This document shows positions 1 to 6,999 of a DNA stretch of 10,386 nucleotides, one piece after another. Each line of letters opens with the position of its first letter. Position 1 is the stretch's first letter. Source of the DNA: Clostridiales bacterium (GTDB lineage: Bacteria; Bacillota_A; Clostridia; Christensenellales; Borkfalkiaceae); the NCBI GenBank assembly GCA_015055785.1, contig SVHQ01000047.1, forward strand, positions 1 to 10,386, written 5' to 3'. A program made the translations under genes and the position numbers. A model generated the notes under the pieces. That model ran no database searches. It was not told the origin of the DNA and was given only the letters and a program-made list of their open reading frames with translations.

Positions 1-485
1 TATCATCCTTACAACACTAAGAGAAAAATCAGTAGAAGTGCGTTGTTTTTTCAAATTCCCTTTTCTTTGTTTACTGCATAGCAAATTTTGCGTAGTGAAA
101 GCAAAAATTTGACTTTTTAAAAGCTATGCTAAACTACTCCCTGAAAGAATAAACTCGTACATGGGTATATCGTTTTGAAAAAATAAAGATGTGGTCATCG
201 CAAAATGCTGCGTTTGACCACATTTTTGACCATCTACAGACTCGGACTACGTGGAAACAATGCTCACAAGAGCACGGATTAGCACCGTTTCCGGACACGA
301 AAGCCCCTAAAATCACCCGAAATTACACAAAAAATCTTTGCAGGACACTTCGGGACACTGCGTTTACAAGACCGAATATTTTTCCCTCAAAGCCATCAAA
401 AAGCCTTGAAACAAACGGGGTTTTGTTTATAAAGACAAAAAGTGAACACTGGGGTAAAAACCGATACGGAACAGATGGGTTTAAG
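1..485. other. Gene-free A/T-rich region with repeats
   Basis: I see no supportable gene here. The longest plus-strand open frame (189-515) has no ribosome binding site and ends inside the terminator stem that follows, so it is probably not coding. The stretch does contain secondary structure. One imperfect hairpin pairs CAAATTTTGC (82-91) with GCAAAAATTTG (101-111). Another pairs GTGGTCA (191-197) with TGACCAC (215-221), with CGCA/TGCG pairing inside it. A nested one pairs GGAAAC (253-258) with GTTTCC (287-292) around TGCTC/GAGCA (261-265, 270-274). Short boxes recur: TGACCA at 215 and 227, and GGACAC at 293, 343 and 353. Function is unknown; decayed mobile-element boundary DNA or an uncharacterised structured RNA are possibilities. 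Confidence 0.5.
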
Positions 486-526
486 AAAAAAGTCATTACG
501 GAAAAAATTCCGTAATGACTTTTTTT
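486..526. terminator. Strong bidirectional intrinsic terminator
   Basis: Positions 486-503 and 508-525 are perfect reverse complements, giving an 18-bp stem with an AAAA loop (504-507). The core is GTCATTACGGAA paired with TTCCGTAATGAC. The plus strand has seven T residues at 520-526 and the opposite strand has a matching run of T from 486-491, so it can stop transcription from either side. On the minus strand it would be the final stop for the long operon ending at 847, although about 320 bases downstream of the last stop codon. On the plus strand it would terminate a transcript from 1-485, where I find no gene. Confidence 0.9.
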
Positions 527-846
527 ACTATAATAAACCAATTTTTTCAACAATTTTCATAATTCAATAAGTACGATATATCGTATTTCTTTAGTTTTGA
601 ATTTGCCTCGTTAAATTATCATCAGCCGATGATTACTGCTTTCGCCGAACAGCTCTACACGGTCTTTTTTCCACCGCAATTCTTAATATCTCCTTATTAT
701 AAAACATTGATTTTTTGGCGGTTAATAATTCATATTATACGCAGAGGTCGATTCGATGCAGGGCTTTCTTCTACGACCCTTTATTTTAAAGGGATTCAGC
801 AACACGCTCCACAAACGCTCCAAATCCAGTTTTACTCATTCAATCA
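527..846. other. Gene-free 3' flank of the operon with repeats
   Basis: No gene is supported in these 320 bases. They follow the pyrophosphatase stop codon on the minus strand and probably form its 3' untranslated RNA. Contents include a perfect 14-bp palindrome (572-585), a 6-bp hairpin ATCATC/GATGAT (618-623, 628-633), and a hairpin CCCTTTA/TAAAGGG with a TTT loop (777-783, 787-793). A direct repeat CGCTCC occurs at 805-810 and 816-821. GGTCG (746-750) could pair with CGACC (774-778), which would exclude the 777-793 hairpin. None has a following T run that would make it a good terminator. Confidence 0.45.
572..585. promoter_or_regulatory. Perfect 14-bp palindrome, possible operator
   Basis: TACGATATATCGTA reads identically on both strands, and the flanks agree again after one mismatch on each side. 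Perfect palindromes of this size are typical binding sites for dimeric repressors such as PadR, GntR or MarR family proteins. No gene start lies close by on either strand, so it could also be a relic of a lost gene or chance in A/T-rich DNA. The regulator is unknown. Confidence 0.35.
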
Positions 847-1401
847 TCAATCGTTATTTTGTGAAGTGCAAATTGATACCTTCAAGTTTTCATATGCTTT
901 AATACACTTTGCAATAATCTCCATTGCCTCGTCGCGATGACAAATTTCTTTCACCGCCGTCTGTTTATGCTCCAATGATTTATATACTTCGAAAAAATGC
1001 ATCATTTCCTCAAAAACGTGCTTAGGCAATTCTTGAATATCATAATACGTATTATAGGTTGGATCCCCAAAAGGAATGGCAATTATTTTTTCATCAAGAG
1101 AGCCACCATCCACCATTTTGATTACTCCTATTGGATAACATTTTACAAGCGTGCAGGGATAAATCGTTTCGCCACCCCAAACAAGCACGTCCAACGGATC
1201 CCCGTCATCAGCATACGTTCGGGGAATAAAGCCGTAGTTAGCCGGATACACCGTCGAAGTGTATAATACTCTATCTAACTTTAATAATCCCGTTTCTTTA
1301 TCCAATTCATACTTTGCCTTACAGCCTTTGGGTATTTCAATAAATACCTCAAAGCTTTTCGTTGTAATACGTTCGGGGCTAATATCATGCCATACGTTCA
1401 T
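847..1401 (-). CDS. ppa: Inorganic pyrophosphatase, family I
   Basis: Soluble cytoplasmic pyrophosphatase that hydrolyses PPi to two phosphates using Mg2+, pulling biosynthetic reactions forward. At 184 residues it is the usual length of a prokaryotic family I enzyme. The signature DGDPLD sits at residues 66-71. Residues matching the known E. coli active site are visible: E22 and K30 in the IEIPKG region, R44, Y56, D66, D68, D71, D98, D103 and the Y140-K141 pair. The whole catalytic set appears intact, so it should be active. The start is supported by AGGAG at 1410-1414, eight bases upstream. It is last in the long operon, and its start overlaps the end of a transporter remnant by 17 bases. 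Ending a glycerol-phosphate operon with ppa is unusual; the pyrophosphate source in this context is not evident. Confidence 0.95.
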   Translation of the reverse strand: MNVWHDISPERITTKSFEVFIEIPKGCKAKYELDKETGLLKLDRVLYTSTVYPANYGFIPRTYADDGDPLDVLVWGGETIYPCTLVKCYPIGVIKMVDGGSLDEKIIAIPFGDPTYNTYYDIQELPKHVFEEMMHFFEVYKSLEHKQTAVKEICHRDEAMEIIAKCIKAYENLKVSICTSQNND

Positions 1402-1639
1402 TTTTCTTTCTCCTAATAACGTTTATTACACCATAGCAAACACAGATGCCTACCGCTACCATACAGAGGCTGAACAAAAGCCAAAAAACAGCATTCCAGC
1501 CACCCATGTCCGCAATCAATCCTAATCCATAAGCGCTCAACGTACTCCCCAAATAAGAACACGTATAAACAACCCAACACAACGCAATCAATAACGTTGT
1601 TGTATTGAATACTTTTTTCTCGCTTTGACCTTTTATTGC
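1385..1639 (-). pseudogene. C-terminal remnant of an MFS transporter (OPA-like)
   Basis: An open frame of about 84 codons starts directly after, and in the same frame as, the stop codon of the upstream HAD phosphatase. It encodes two hydrophobic segments joined by a short loop, then a basic tail (IRRKKNERMA). The stretch SYLGSTLSAYGLG followed by GGWNAVF resembles the last two helices of major facilitator transporters, notably the organophosphate:phosphate antiporter branch (GlpT/UhpC type). A complete transporter has about 400-450 residues and twelve helices, so roughly 80 percent is missing. There is no ATG; a TTG at 1589-1591 is the only plausible start and lacks a good ribosome site. Its end overlaps the pyrophosphatase start by 17 bases. 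I infer a deleted phosphate-ester transporter gene. Assignment to the OPA branch is tentative; a small two-helix membrane protein is the alternative. Confidence 0.6.
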
Positions 1640-2422
1640 TTATATCCTTTCATCCAAAATGTCGCCTACCCCATTTAATACATATTTGGGCTGATAAGGA
1701 AACTTTGACAAATCTTCTTGTTTTGTAACGCCACTTAATACCAATACGGTATCAATATTCGATTCAATGCCTGCAATAATATCCGTATCCATTCTATCCC
1801 CGATAAACGCAACGTCTGCGCTGTGGCAACCGAGCATTTTCAAGCCGTGACGAAGCATTAAAGGATTGGGTTTACCAACAAAATACGCTTTCTTGCCCGT
1901 CGCTATTTCAATGGGCGCAATCAACGATCCCGTCGCAGGCATAATTCCCTTTTCCGTTACGCCTACCGTATCGGGATTTGCGCCAATAAGTTTTGCACCT
2001 GCGCGTACGAGTTCAATCGCTTTTTCAAGCTTTTCAAAATTGTACGTTCTCGTTTCGCCAAGCACTACGTAATCAGGGTTTACGTCGTTCATATAAATCT
2101 TTTTATCATACATCGCCTTTGTCAATGCGGCTTCCCCGATAACGTAAGCGGTGCAACCGGGCTTTTGCGTACTTAAAAATTCCGCCGTCGCCATCGCGCT
2201 CGTGTAAAAATGAGAAGCGGATACCTTCAACCCCATACGCTCTAATTTCATAGACAATTCATGCGGCGTGCGTTCAGGGCTATTTGTCAAAAATATAAAC
2301 TTTTTATCTTTTTCAATTAGCCAATTTACAAATTCTTTAACGCCGTCCAAAATTTTACTGCCGTGATAAATGACGCCGTCCATATCACAAATAAACGCTT
2401 TTTTGCTTTGAATTTCTTGCAT
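1640..2422 (-). CDS. HAD-IIA family sugar/glycerol-phosphate phosphatase (NagD-like), copy 2
   Basis: Cytoplasmic Mg2+-dependent phosphatase of the haloacid dehalogenase superfamily, subclass IIA (NagD/AraL/PGP type), 260 residues, normal length. Visible motifs are the nucleophile loop DMDGVIYHG with D13 and D15, motif II FLTNS around T46-N47, the GKPNP loop with Lys184, and the metal loop GDRMDTD with D209 and D214. The cap domain lies between motifs II and III, as expected for class C2 caps. Known members act on p-nitrophenyl phosphate, nucleotides, sugar phosphates or glycerol-3-phosphate, so the substrate cannot be read from sequence. It starts nine bases after the MgtC gene, with AGAGGT upstream. 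A second, divergent paralogue lies two genes upstream. The G3P-oxidation neighbours suggest a glycerol-phosphate or related triose substrate, which is inference. Confidence 0.88.
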   Translation of the reverse strand: MQEIQSKKAFICDMDGVIYHGSKILDGVKEFVNWLIEKDKKFIFLTNSPERTPHELSMKLERMGLKVSASHFYTSAMATAEFLSTQKPGCTAYVIGEAALTKAMYDKKIYMNDVNPDYVVLGETRTYNFEKLEKAIELVRAGAKLIGANPDTVGVTEKGIMPATGSLIAPIEIATGKKAYFVGKPNPLMLRHGLKMLGCHSADVAFIGDRMDTDIIAGIESNIDTVLVLSGVTKQEDLSKFPYQPKYVLNGVGDILDERI

Positions 2423-2431
2423 ATCTACCTC

Positions 2432-3094
2432 TTAATTATCATCGTAACGTTCGATTGAACGTATAAATTTATGCGTTTTCATAATCTCGTCTACTTGCGT
2501 AGAAGAATATTCTTCATCCGTATCTAAAATTGCTTGATAAATCAATTCGTCGCCTTGACGTTCTACAACAAGCCTATTATATCTATCAATATCGAATAAT
2601 TTCTTAACTTGGTCACGTTCGTCCGTTTTTTGTATAAATATAATTTTTATAGAATACATCTTCTTATGACGAAAAATTTTTCTATGCAAGCACCATTGAA
2701 TAAAAATCAAAATAAAGGTTGCGAGAATAGCGATAAGCCATAAACCGCCGCCACAAGCCATACCGATACCTGCGGTTGCCCATACGCCTGCCGCCGTTGT
2801 AAGTCCGTGGACTACGTTTTTTCTATACACGATAATGCCCGCGCCCAAAAAGCCAATACCGGCAACGATTTGCGCCGCTACACGGGCAGAATCCGCCTCT
2901 GCGTCAAATGCAAATTTTGAAATAATCATCATGAGTGCCGCACCAAAAGACACAATGGTATGCGTTCTTATCCCTGCCTCTTTATCACGAAACTTTCTTT
3001 CCAAGCCGATAAAAAAGCCCAATAATGCAGCCAAAAGTAAATCAATCCCCAGCCAAAGCTGTTCTACATTCAAATATTCTAAAATTCTTTCCAT
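2432..3094 (-). CDS. MgtC/SapB family membrane protein
   Basis: Integral membrane protein of 220 residues. The N-terminal two thirds hold about five hydrophobic segments (near residues 13-30, 46-61, 76-90, 97-115 and 118-136). Family hallmarks are visible: GLERKFRDKEAGIRTH (30-45), RVAAQIVAGIGFLGAG (71-86), then VHGLTTAAGVWATAGIG (95-111). The C-terminal 75 residues are soluble, probably an ACT-like cytoplasmic domain. MgtC in Salmonella and Mycobacterium aids growth under low Mg2+ and inhibits the F-type ATP synthase; most family members, including this type, are uncharacterised. Both flanking genes encode Mg2+-dependent HAD phosphatases and the operon ends with a Mg2+-dependent pyrophosphatase, so a link to Mg2+ or phosphate balance is plausible but inferred. 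The upstream gap is 13 bases and the ribosome site (GGG..AAAG) is weak. The gene appears intact. Confidence 0.92.
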   Translation of the reverse strand: MERILEYLNVEQLWLGIDLLLAALLGFFIGLERKFRDKEAGIRTHTIVSFGAALMMIISKFAFDAEADSARVAAQIVAGIGFLGAGIIVYRKNVVHGLTTAAGVWATAGIGMACGGGLWLIAILATFILIFIQWCLHRKIFRHKKMYSIKIIFIQKTDERDQVKKLFDIDRYNRLVVERQGDELIYQAILDTDEEYSSTQVDEIMKTHKFIRSIERYDDN

Positions 3095-3107
3095 TCTTTA
3101 CCCAATC

Positions 3108-3926
3108 TTACAGTTTTATTTCTTTTACGTGATTTAATAAGAACGTAGGTTTTTCCACCCCTTGCGCTTCATTCACTTCTGCCAAAGTTACTTCGCCACT
3201 CAACACACAAACGGTATCCACGCCAGCATTATTTCCCGAAGCAATATCCGTATAACATCTATCACCGATAACCACCGTTTCTTCGGGTTTAGCGTTAAAT
3301 TTTTTCATCACCTCAAAAATCATCGTCGGTTGCGGTTTGCCGATGAATATCGGTTTTTTACCCGTCGCGCGTTCGTAACTTTGACACATAGAACCGCAAT
3401 CGGGGATATAGCCAAACTCCACAGGACATACCCAATCAGGGTTTGTCGCATAATAAGGTAAATCGTGCAAAGTAAGCATTTTGGACGTGTTGTACATCTT
3501 TTCACCCGTTAATTCGGTATCAAACGCTACGACGATTGCGCCCGCTCTATCCGTATATTCCGTTGTAATATTTAAACCGCTCGCTTTGTATTCCTCAACA
3601 AGCGATTTCGTGCCCTGCAAATAAATCAAATCGTTTGCGTGCTTTTCTTTGAGCAGCATCAGCATCGCCTGCGCGGAAGTAAAGAAGTGTTCTTCCCCTA
3701 CTTGTGTTAAGCCAAGACGGTGCAATTTCGCCACGTAATCGGACACCGATTTGGAGGCATTATTCGTGATAAACACGTACCTGCCCCCCTTGTTTTCGAT
3801 TTTTTGCAACAATTCAGGCACCCCCTCAAACAGATTGTCGCCAAGATAAATCGTACCGTCCATATCGAATAAAAACAACTTTTTATCCTTTAATCTTGTT
3901 GCGTCGTTGCCGTAATAATCTTTCAT
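3108..3926 (-). CDS. HAD-IIA family phosphatase (NagD/PGP-like), copy 1
   Basis: Second HAD-IIA phosphatase of the operon, 272 residues. It has the nucleophile loop DMDGTIYLG with D21 and D23, motif II FITNNAS around T54-N55, IGKPQP with Lys197, and GDRCYTDI with D222 and D227. All catalytic residues are present. It is clearly related to the gene at 1640-2422 but well diverged, and has eight extra N-terminal residues before the core. Family members include mammalian phosphoglycolate/glycerol-3-phosphate phosphatase PGP and, from memory, a mycobacterial glycerol-3-phosphate phosphatase. Being directly downstream of the G3P-oxidation genes makes G3P or a triose phosphate a reasonable candidate substrate. 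The ribosome site GAGGT overlaps the stop region of the upstream DUF1667 gene. It is likely expressed with the rest of the operon. Confidence 0.9.
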   Translation of the reverse strand: MKDYYGNDATRLKDKKLFLFDMDGTIYLGDNLFEGVPELLQKIENKGGRYVFITNNASKSVSDYVAKLHRLGLTQVGEEHFFTSAQAMLMLLKEKHANDLIYLQGTKSLVEEYKASGLNITTEYTDRAGAIVVAFDTELTGEKMYNTSKMLTLHDLPYYATNPDWVCPVEFGYIPDCGSMCQSYERATGKKPIFIGKPQPTMIFEVMKKFNAKPEETVVIGDRCYTDIASGNNAGVDTVCVLSGEVTLAEVNEAQGVEKPTFLLNHVKEIKL

Positions 3927-3935
3927 AATTACCTC

Positions 3936-4280
3936 TTAAAAATTCCCCGTAACAATCAAATTGGCGTCGTCACAAATGTTTTCCACAAGAATATCACCAA
4001 GTGCAACAGGCATTTTACACGTCGTTTCATTTATTTTTTTCATTACTTCAAAAATAGCGTTTTTGCGTACAGGTTTATCCGTTTTTACGGGTATCATTTC
4101 GCCGTTTTCCGCGCGAACAGTGGAAGTTACTACACGTTTCGGGCATACAACCTCCGCCTCTGCGTAAATTTTACCGCGAGGGCAGCCATTTCCCGTCAAA
4201 GAAACCACTTTCCCGTCCTCTAACCCTACTTCGATTTCACAACCGATAGGACATTCGATACAAGTCAATTTTCTTTTCAT
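3936..4280 (-). CDS. DUF1667 cysteine-rich protein of the G3P oxidation module
   Basis: Small protein of 114 residues with a cysteine pattern that suggests metal or Fe-S binding: C7 and C10 and C14 (TCIECPIGCE), C33 in GCPRGK and C46 in VCPKR, with further cysteines at 88 and 103. This pattern and length fit DUF1667, a family found next to GlpA-like and NAD(P)/FAD oxidoreductase genes in Clostridia and Thermotogales. Its role is probably as a small electron-transfer or structural subunit of the complex, comparable in position to GlpC in the unrelated E. coli GlpABC system; this is inference. It overlaps the upstream oxidoreductase by four bases (ATGA), so the two are translationally coupled, and has an excellent ribosome site GGAGGTG six bases before the ATG. 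The sequence looks complete. Confidence 0.88.
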   Translation of the reverse strand: MKRKLTCIECPIGCEIEVGLEDGKVVSLTGNGCPRGKIYAEAEVVCPKRVVTSTVRAENGEMIPVKTDKPVRKNAIFEVMKKINETTCKMPVALGDILVENICDDANLIVTGNF

Positions 4281-5533
4281 TCCTGCACCTCCAACGAAAC
4301 CTCAATATTTCCATCAATTTCACCTAATTTCGTTTTCACAAGCATCAGCGTTTCCATTTCTCCAGGAACGGCAATTTGTTTCTTCTTCTGTGCCAAAATC
4401 TTATCGCCGCATTTTGCCGTAATTGTGCAATTTTTAAAGGTATTCGTTACGCGGAAAAATAATTTTACGTGTTCATCTAAATTCTTATCCACTTTTTGCG
4501 GACATACGTAAGACACGTTTTCGCCGTTCAAAACTTCCACGTAATCGTGCTCCGTTTTTCCTTCTAAAACATACTTCGCCGCATACCTGCCTGCCATCTC
4601 CGCTTCTTCGGACACAAAATCCACGAGGTCGTGAACCTGCAAAACGTTACCGCAAGCAAAGATACCTTCCTCACTCGTTTCTCTCGTTTGGCTAACGACC
4701 GCCCCGCGTGTTCTATGGGATAATTCTATCCCTGCTTCTTTCGTGAGTTCGTTTTCGGGAATCAAACCAACCGAGAATAAAACGGTGTCGCAATCGAAAT
4801 GCATTTCCGTGCCTGCAATCGGCTTTTTATTTTCGTCCACCTTGGAAACGACAACGCCCGTTACACGCTTTTCGCCCTCGATTTTGGTAATTGTATGATT
4901 CAGATACAGAGGAATATCAAAATCGTCCAAGCATTGTGCTATATTACGTTTTAACCCGCTAGAATAGGGCATAATTTCACATACGGCAAGCACTTTTGCG
5001 CCCTCTAACGTCATTCGGCGCGCCATAATCAAGCCGATGTCGCCTGAACCCAAAATGACCACTTGTTTCCCAGGCATATAGCCTTTGATATTCACGTATT
5101 TTTGCGCTGTGCCAGCCGAGTAAATCCCTGCTGGACGCGTACCTGCTACGTTCAAAGCACCACGGCTACGTTCTCTACAACCCATCGCCAAAATCACTGC
5201 TTTTGCCTGCAAAGTGAAAATCCCGTCCTTTGTGTTGATTGCAGTAATTTTCTTATCTTTCGTCAAAGAAAGCACGGTTGTTTCCGTCAAGACTTCAATC
5301 TTGCGTTCACGGACACCCTGCACAAAACGAGCCGCATATTCAGGCCCTGAAAGGCTTTCCTTAAATCTTGTCAAGCCAAACCCGTTGTGAATACATTGAT
5401 TAAGGATACCGCCTGTCTTTTCTTCACGCTCCAAAATCAAAATATCCTTTACGCCACTGTCATAAGCGGAAATCGCCGCTGCAAGCCCTGCTGGGCCACC
5501 GCCGATAATCACGATATCGTATGTGTTTTTCAT
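4277..5533 (-). CDS. FAD/NAD(P)-dependent oxidoreductase, second subunit of the G3P dehydrogenase module
   Basis: A 418-residue two-dinucleotide-fold flavoprotein of the pyridine nucleotide-disulfide oxidoreductase class. The N-terminal FAD motif GGGPAG is at residues 11-16, the NAD(P) motif GSGDIG at 162-167, and the FAD-closing stretch GIFACGN at 290-296. No redox CxxC pair follows the first glycine motif, so it is not a thioredoxin reductase; a conserved-looking Cys47 lies in LNQCIHNGFG. The last 85 residues resemble a small Fe-S or subunit-interaction tail with cysteines at 344, 369 and 375. In this gene order the protein is thought to pass electrons between the G3P-oxidising flavoprotein and NAD(P) or another acceptor. 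It overlaps both neighbours by four bases, which strongly suggests a heteromeric complex. A GGGGGTGA ribosome site precedes the ATG. Confidence 0.9.
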   Translation of the reverse strand: MKNTYDIVIIGGGPAGLAAAISAYDSGVKDILILEREEKTGGILNQCIHNGFGLTRFKESLSGPEYAARFVQGVRERKIEVLTETTVLSLTKDKKITAINTKDGIFTLQAKAVILAMGCRERSRGALNVAGTRPAGIYSAGTAQKYVNIKGYMPGKQVVILGSGDIGLIMARRMTLEGAKVLAVCEIMPYSSGLKRNIAQCLDDFDIPLYLNHTITKIEGEKRVTGVVVSKVDENKKPIAGTEMHFDCDTVLFSVGLIPENELTKEAGIELSHRTRGAVVSQTRETSEEGIFACGNVLQVHDLVDFVSEEAEMAGRYAAKYVLEGKTEHDYVEVLNGENVSYVCPQKVDKNLDEHVKLFFRVTNTFKNCTITAKCGDKILAQKKKQIAVPGEMETLMLVKTKLGEIDGNIEVSLEVQE

Positions 5534-6957
5534 TTCGTCACCCCCGTCAAAAGGTTAGAACCTTTTCCATTCTTTGTTACGTTCGTCAAGGACATGCCCC
5601 TCTCTTTTGCAATCAATTCCGCTACGTAAGGCTGACAGAAACCGCCTTGGCATCTGCCCATTCCCGAACGCGTTCTGCGCTTCACACCGTCTATATCCTT
5701 TGCAGGTGGATTTTCACGGATGGCACGCAAAATCTCTCCTTCCGTTACCTGTTCGCAACGGCAAATAATTTTTCCGTACGAAGGGTCTTTTTGAATAATT
5801 TCGTTCTTTTCTTCGATAGAAAGGTGTTTAAAGAAATAATCAGGCTTTCTAATGCCGTTAAATTCTTCATTCTGTTCAAGAGGTAATAAACCGCCAACAA
5901 GGTTTTCCACCACGTATTTCGCAATCGCAGGCGAAGCCGTAAGCCCAGGAGATTCAATACCTGCACAATGGATAAAGCCTTTTGCCTTCTTGCTTTCCTC
6001 TATGATAAAATCATGTTTATCCGAATATGCACGCACGCCTGCAAACGACGTAATTGTATTGAATAAGGGCGGATTTTTCGTCATTTGTTTTGCTTTTTCG
6101 ATGACAAACGCCAAGCCGTTCGCACTCGTTTCCGTGCTGTTTACGTCTTCTTCTGCCGTAGGTCCAAGCAAAATATTGTTATCCACCGTCTGGGTTACAA
6201 GAATACCCTTACCCAATTTCGTCGGCGTAAAGAATAAAGTATGCTGAACAAAATCACCGCTTTCTCTATCCAAAAGGATATATTCGCCCTTTCTTGCGCC
6301 GATTTTAATATCGGAATCCCCTATCATTTTTGCAATTTCACCGCTATGTAAACCTGCACAGTTTATAACGATTTTAGATGCGATTTCCTGTCCGTCTTTC
6401 GACGTTACAATATATCCGCTTTCGATTTTTTCAATATCGACCACCTCAAAATCGGTAAACAATTTTGCACCGTTATCCATTGCGTTCCCGATTGCAGCAA
6501 TCGTCAATTCATAAGGGCACACAATACCGCCCGTGGGCGCATATAACGCCGCGAACGCCTCATCTGAAATATTCTTTTCCATTCTACGAAGTGGGGGTTG
6601 ATCTATAATTTCCAGCCCTTCCACACCATTGACTTCGCCGCGCGCCTTTAAATCGTTAATTACTTTAAAATCTTCTTCAGTAAATGCTACCACCAATGAA
6701 CCGTTACGACGGAATTTCACGCCGAGCTGAGCGCAAATACCTTCCATCATTTTGTTTCCTTCTACGTTAAATTTTGCCTTTAAACTCCCCACAGGCGCGT
6801 CAAAACCTGCATGAACAATGCCGCTATTTGCTTTACTTGCACCCATCGCCACATCACCTGCTTTTTCCACAAGACAAACATTTAACTTGTATTTTGTCAA
6901 CTCGCGCAAAATAAGCCCACCGACGATACCGCCGCCAATTATACTCACGTCAAACAT
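5530..6957 (-). CDS. GlpA-like glycerol-3-phosphate dehydrogenase with C-terminal BFD [2Fe-2S] domain
   Basis: FAD enzyme of 475 residues, likely oxidising glycerol-3-phosphate to dihydroxyacetone phosphate at or near the membrane. The FAD motif G8-x-G10-x-x-G13 starts the protein, followed by the DAO-family stretch ASKANSGIVHAGFD. After about residue 390 there is a BFD-like Fe-S domain with four cysteines at 399, 401, 436 and 441 (CRC, then CQGGFC), as in anaerobic GlpA. E. coli GlpA is longer (over 500 residues); this short form is typical of clostridial and Thermotogales relatives. Because DAO enzymes also include 2-hydroxyglutarate oxidases, the substrate is not certain, but the divergent DeoR gene and operon support G3P. 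The ATG at 6957 has AGGAG seven bases upstream and is preferred to an in-frame GTG at 6978, which lies upstream of that ribosome site. Confidence 0.88.
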   Translation of the reverse strand: MFDVSIIGGGIVGGLILRELTKYKLNVCLVEKAGDVAMGASKANSGIVHAGFDAPVGSLKAKFNVEGNKMMEGICAQLGVKFRRNGSLVVAFTEEDFKVINDLKARGEVNGVEGLEIIDQPPLRRMEKNISDEAFAALYAPTGGIVCPYELTIAAIGNAMDNGAKLFTDFEVVDIEKIESGYIVTSKDGQEIASKIVINCAGLHSGEIAKMIGDSDIKIGARKGEYILLDRESGDFVQHTLFFTPTKLGKGILVTQTVDNNILLGPTAEEDVNSTETSANGLAFVIEKAKQMTKNPPLFNTITSFAGVRAYSDKHDFIIEESKKAKGFIHCAGIESPGLTASPAIAKYVVENLVGGLLPLEQNEEFNGIRKPDYFFKHLSIEEKNEIIQKDPSYGKIICRCEQVTEGEILRAIRENPPAKDIDGVKRRTRSGMGRCQGGFCQPYVAELIAKERGMSLTNVTKNGKGSNLLTGVTK

Positions 6958-6963
6958 TTTTTT

Positions 6964-6969
6964 ACTCCT
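6964..6969 (-). promoter_or_regulatory. Ribosome binding site deciding the GlpA-like start
   Basis: AGGAGT on the minus strand lies seven bases before the ATG at 6957. An in-frame GTG at 6976-6978 would place this site inside the coding region and has no comparable site of its own, so the ATG is the better start. Confidence 0.8.
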
Positions 6970-6999
6970 ATATTTCACTTGACTTTTTAAGCTATTTTT

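Noticed and set aside
134..316. Minus-strand frame of 60 codons with several cysteines
   Set aside because: It overlaps the repeat-rich region, has no ribosome site, and its apparent pattern comes from the TGGTCA repeats.
189..515. Plus-strand frame of 108 codons
   Set aside because: No ribosome binding site, no recognisable domain, and its last codons are encoded by the terminator stem at 486-525, which would terminate its own transcript. Composition looks non-coding.
1..526. CRISPR array or known riboswitch
   Set aside because: Repeats are only 6-7 bases in two or three copies without regular spacers, and no known aptamer core is recognisable.
740..825. tRNA-like element on the minus strand (CCCTT/AAGGG stem with a 7-base loop, ATCGAATC downstream)
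   Set aside because: Position 33 of the loop would be A rather than U, there is no D-arm GG, no acceptor stem pairs, and the T-arm does not close.
629..940. Plus-strand frame of 103 codons
   Set aside because: It runs opposite to and overlaps the certain pyrophosphatase gene, and lacks a ribosome site.
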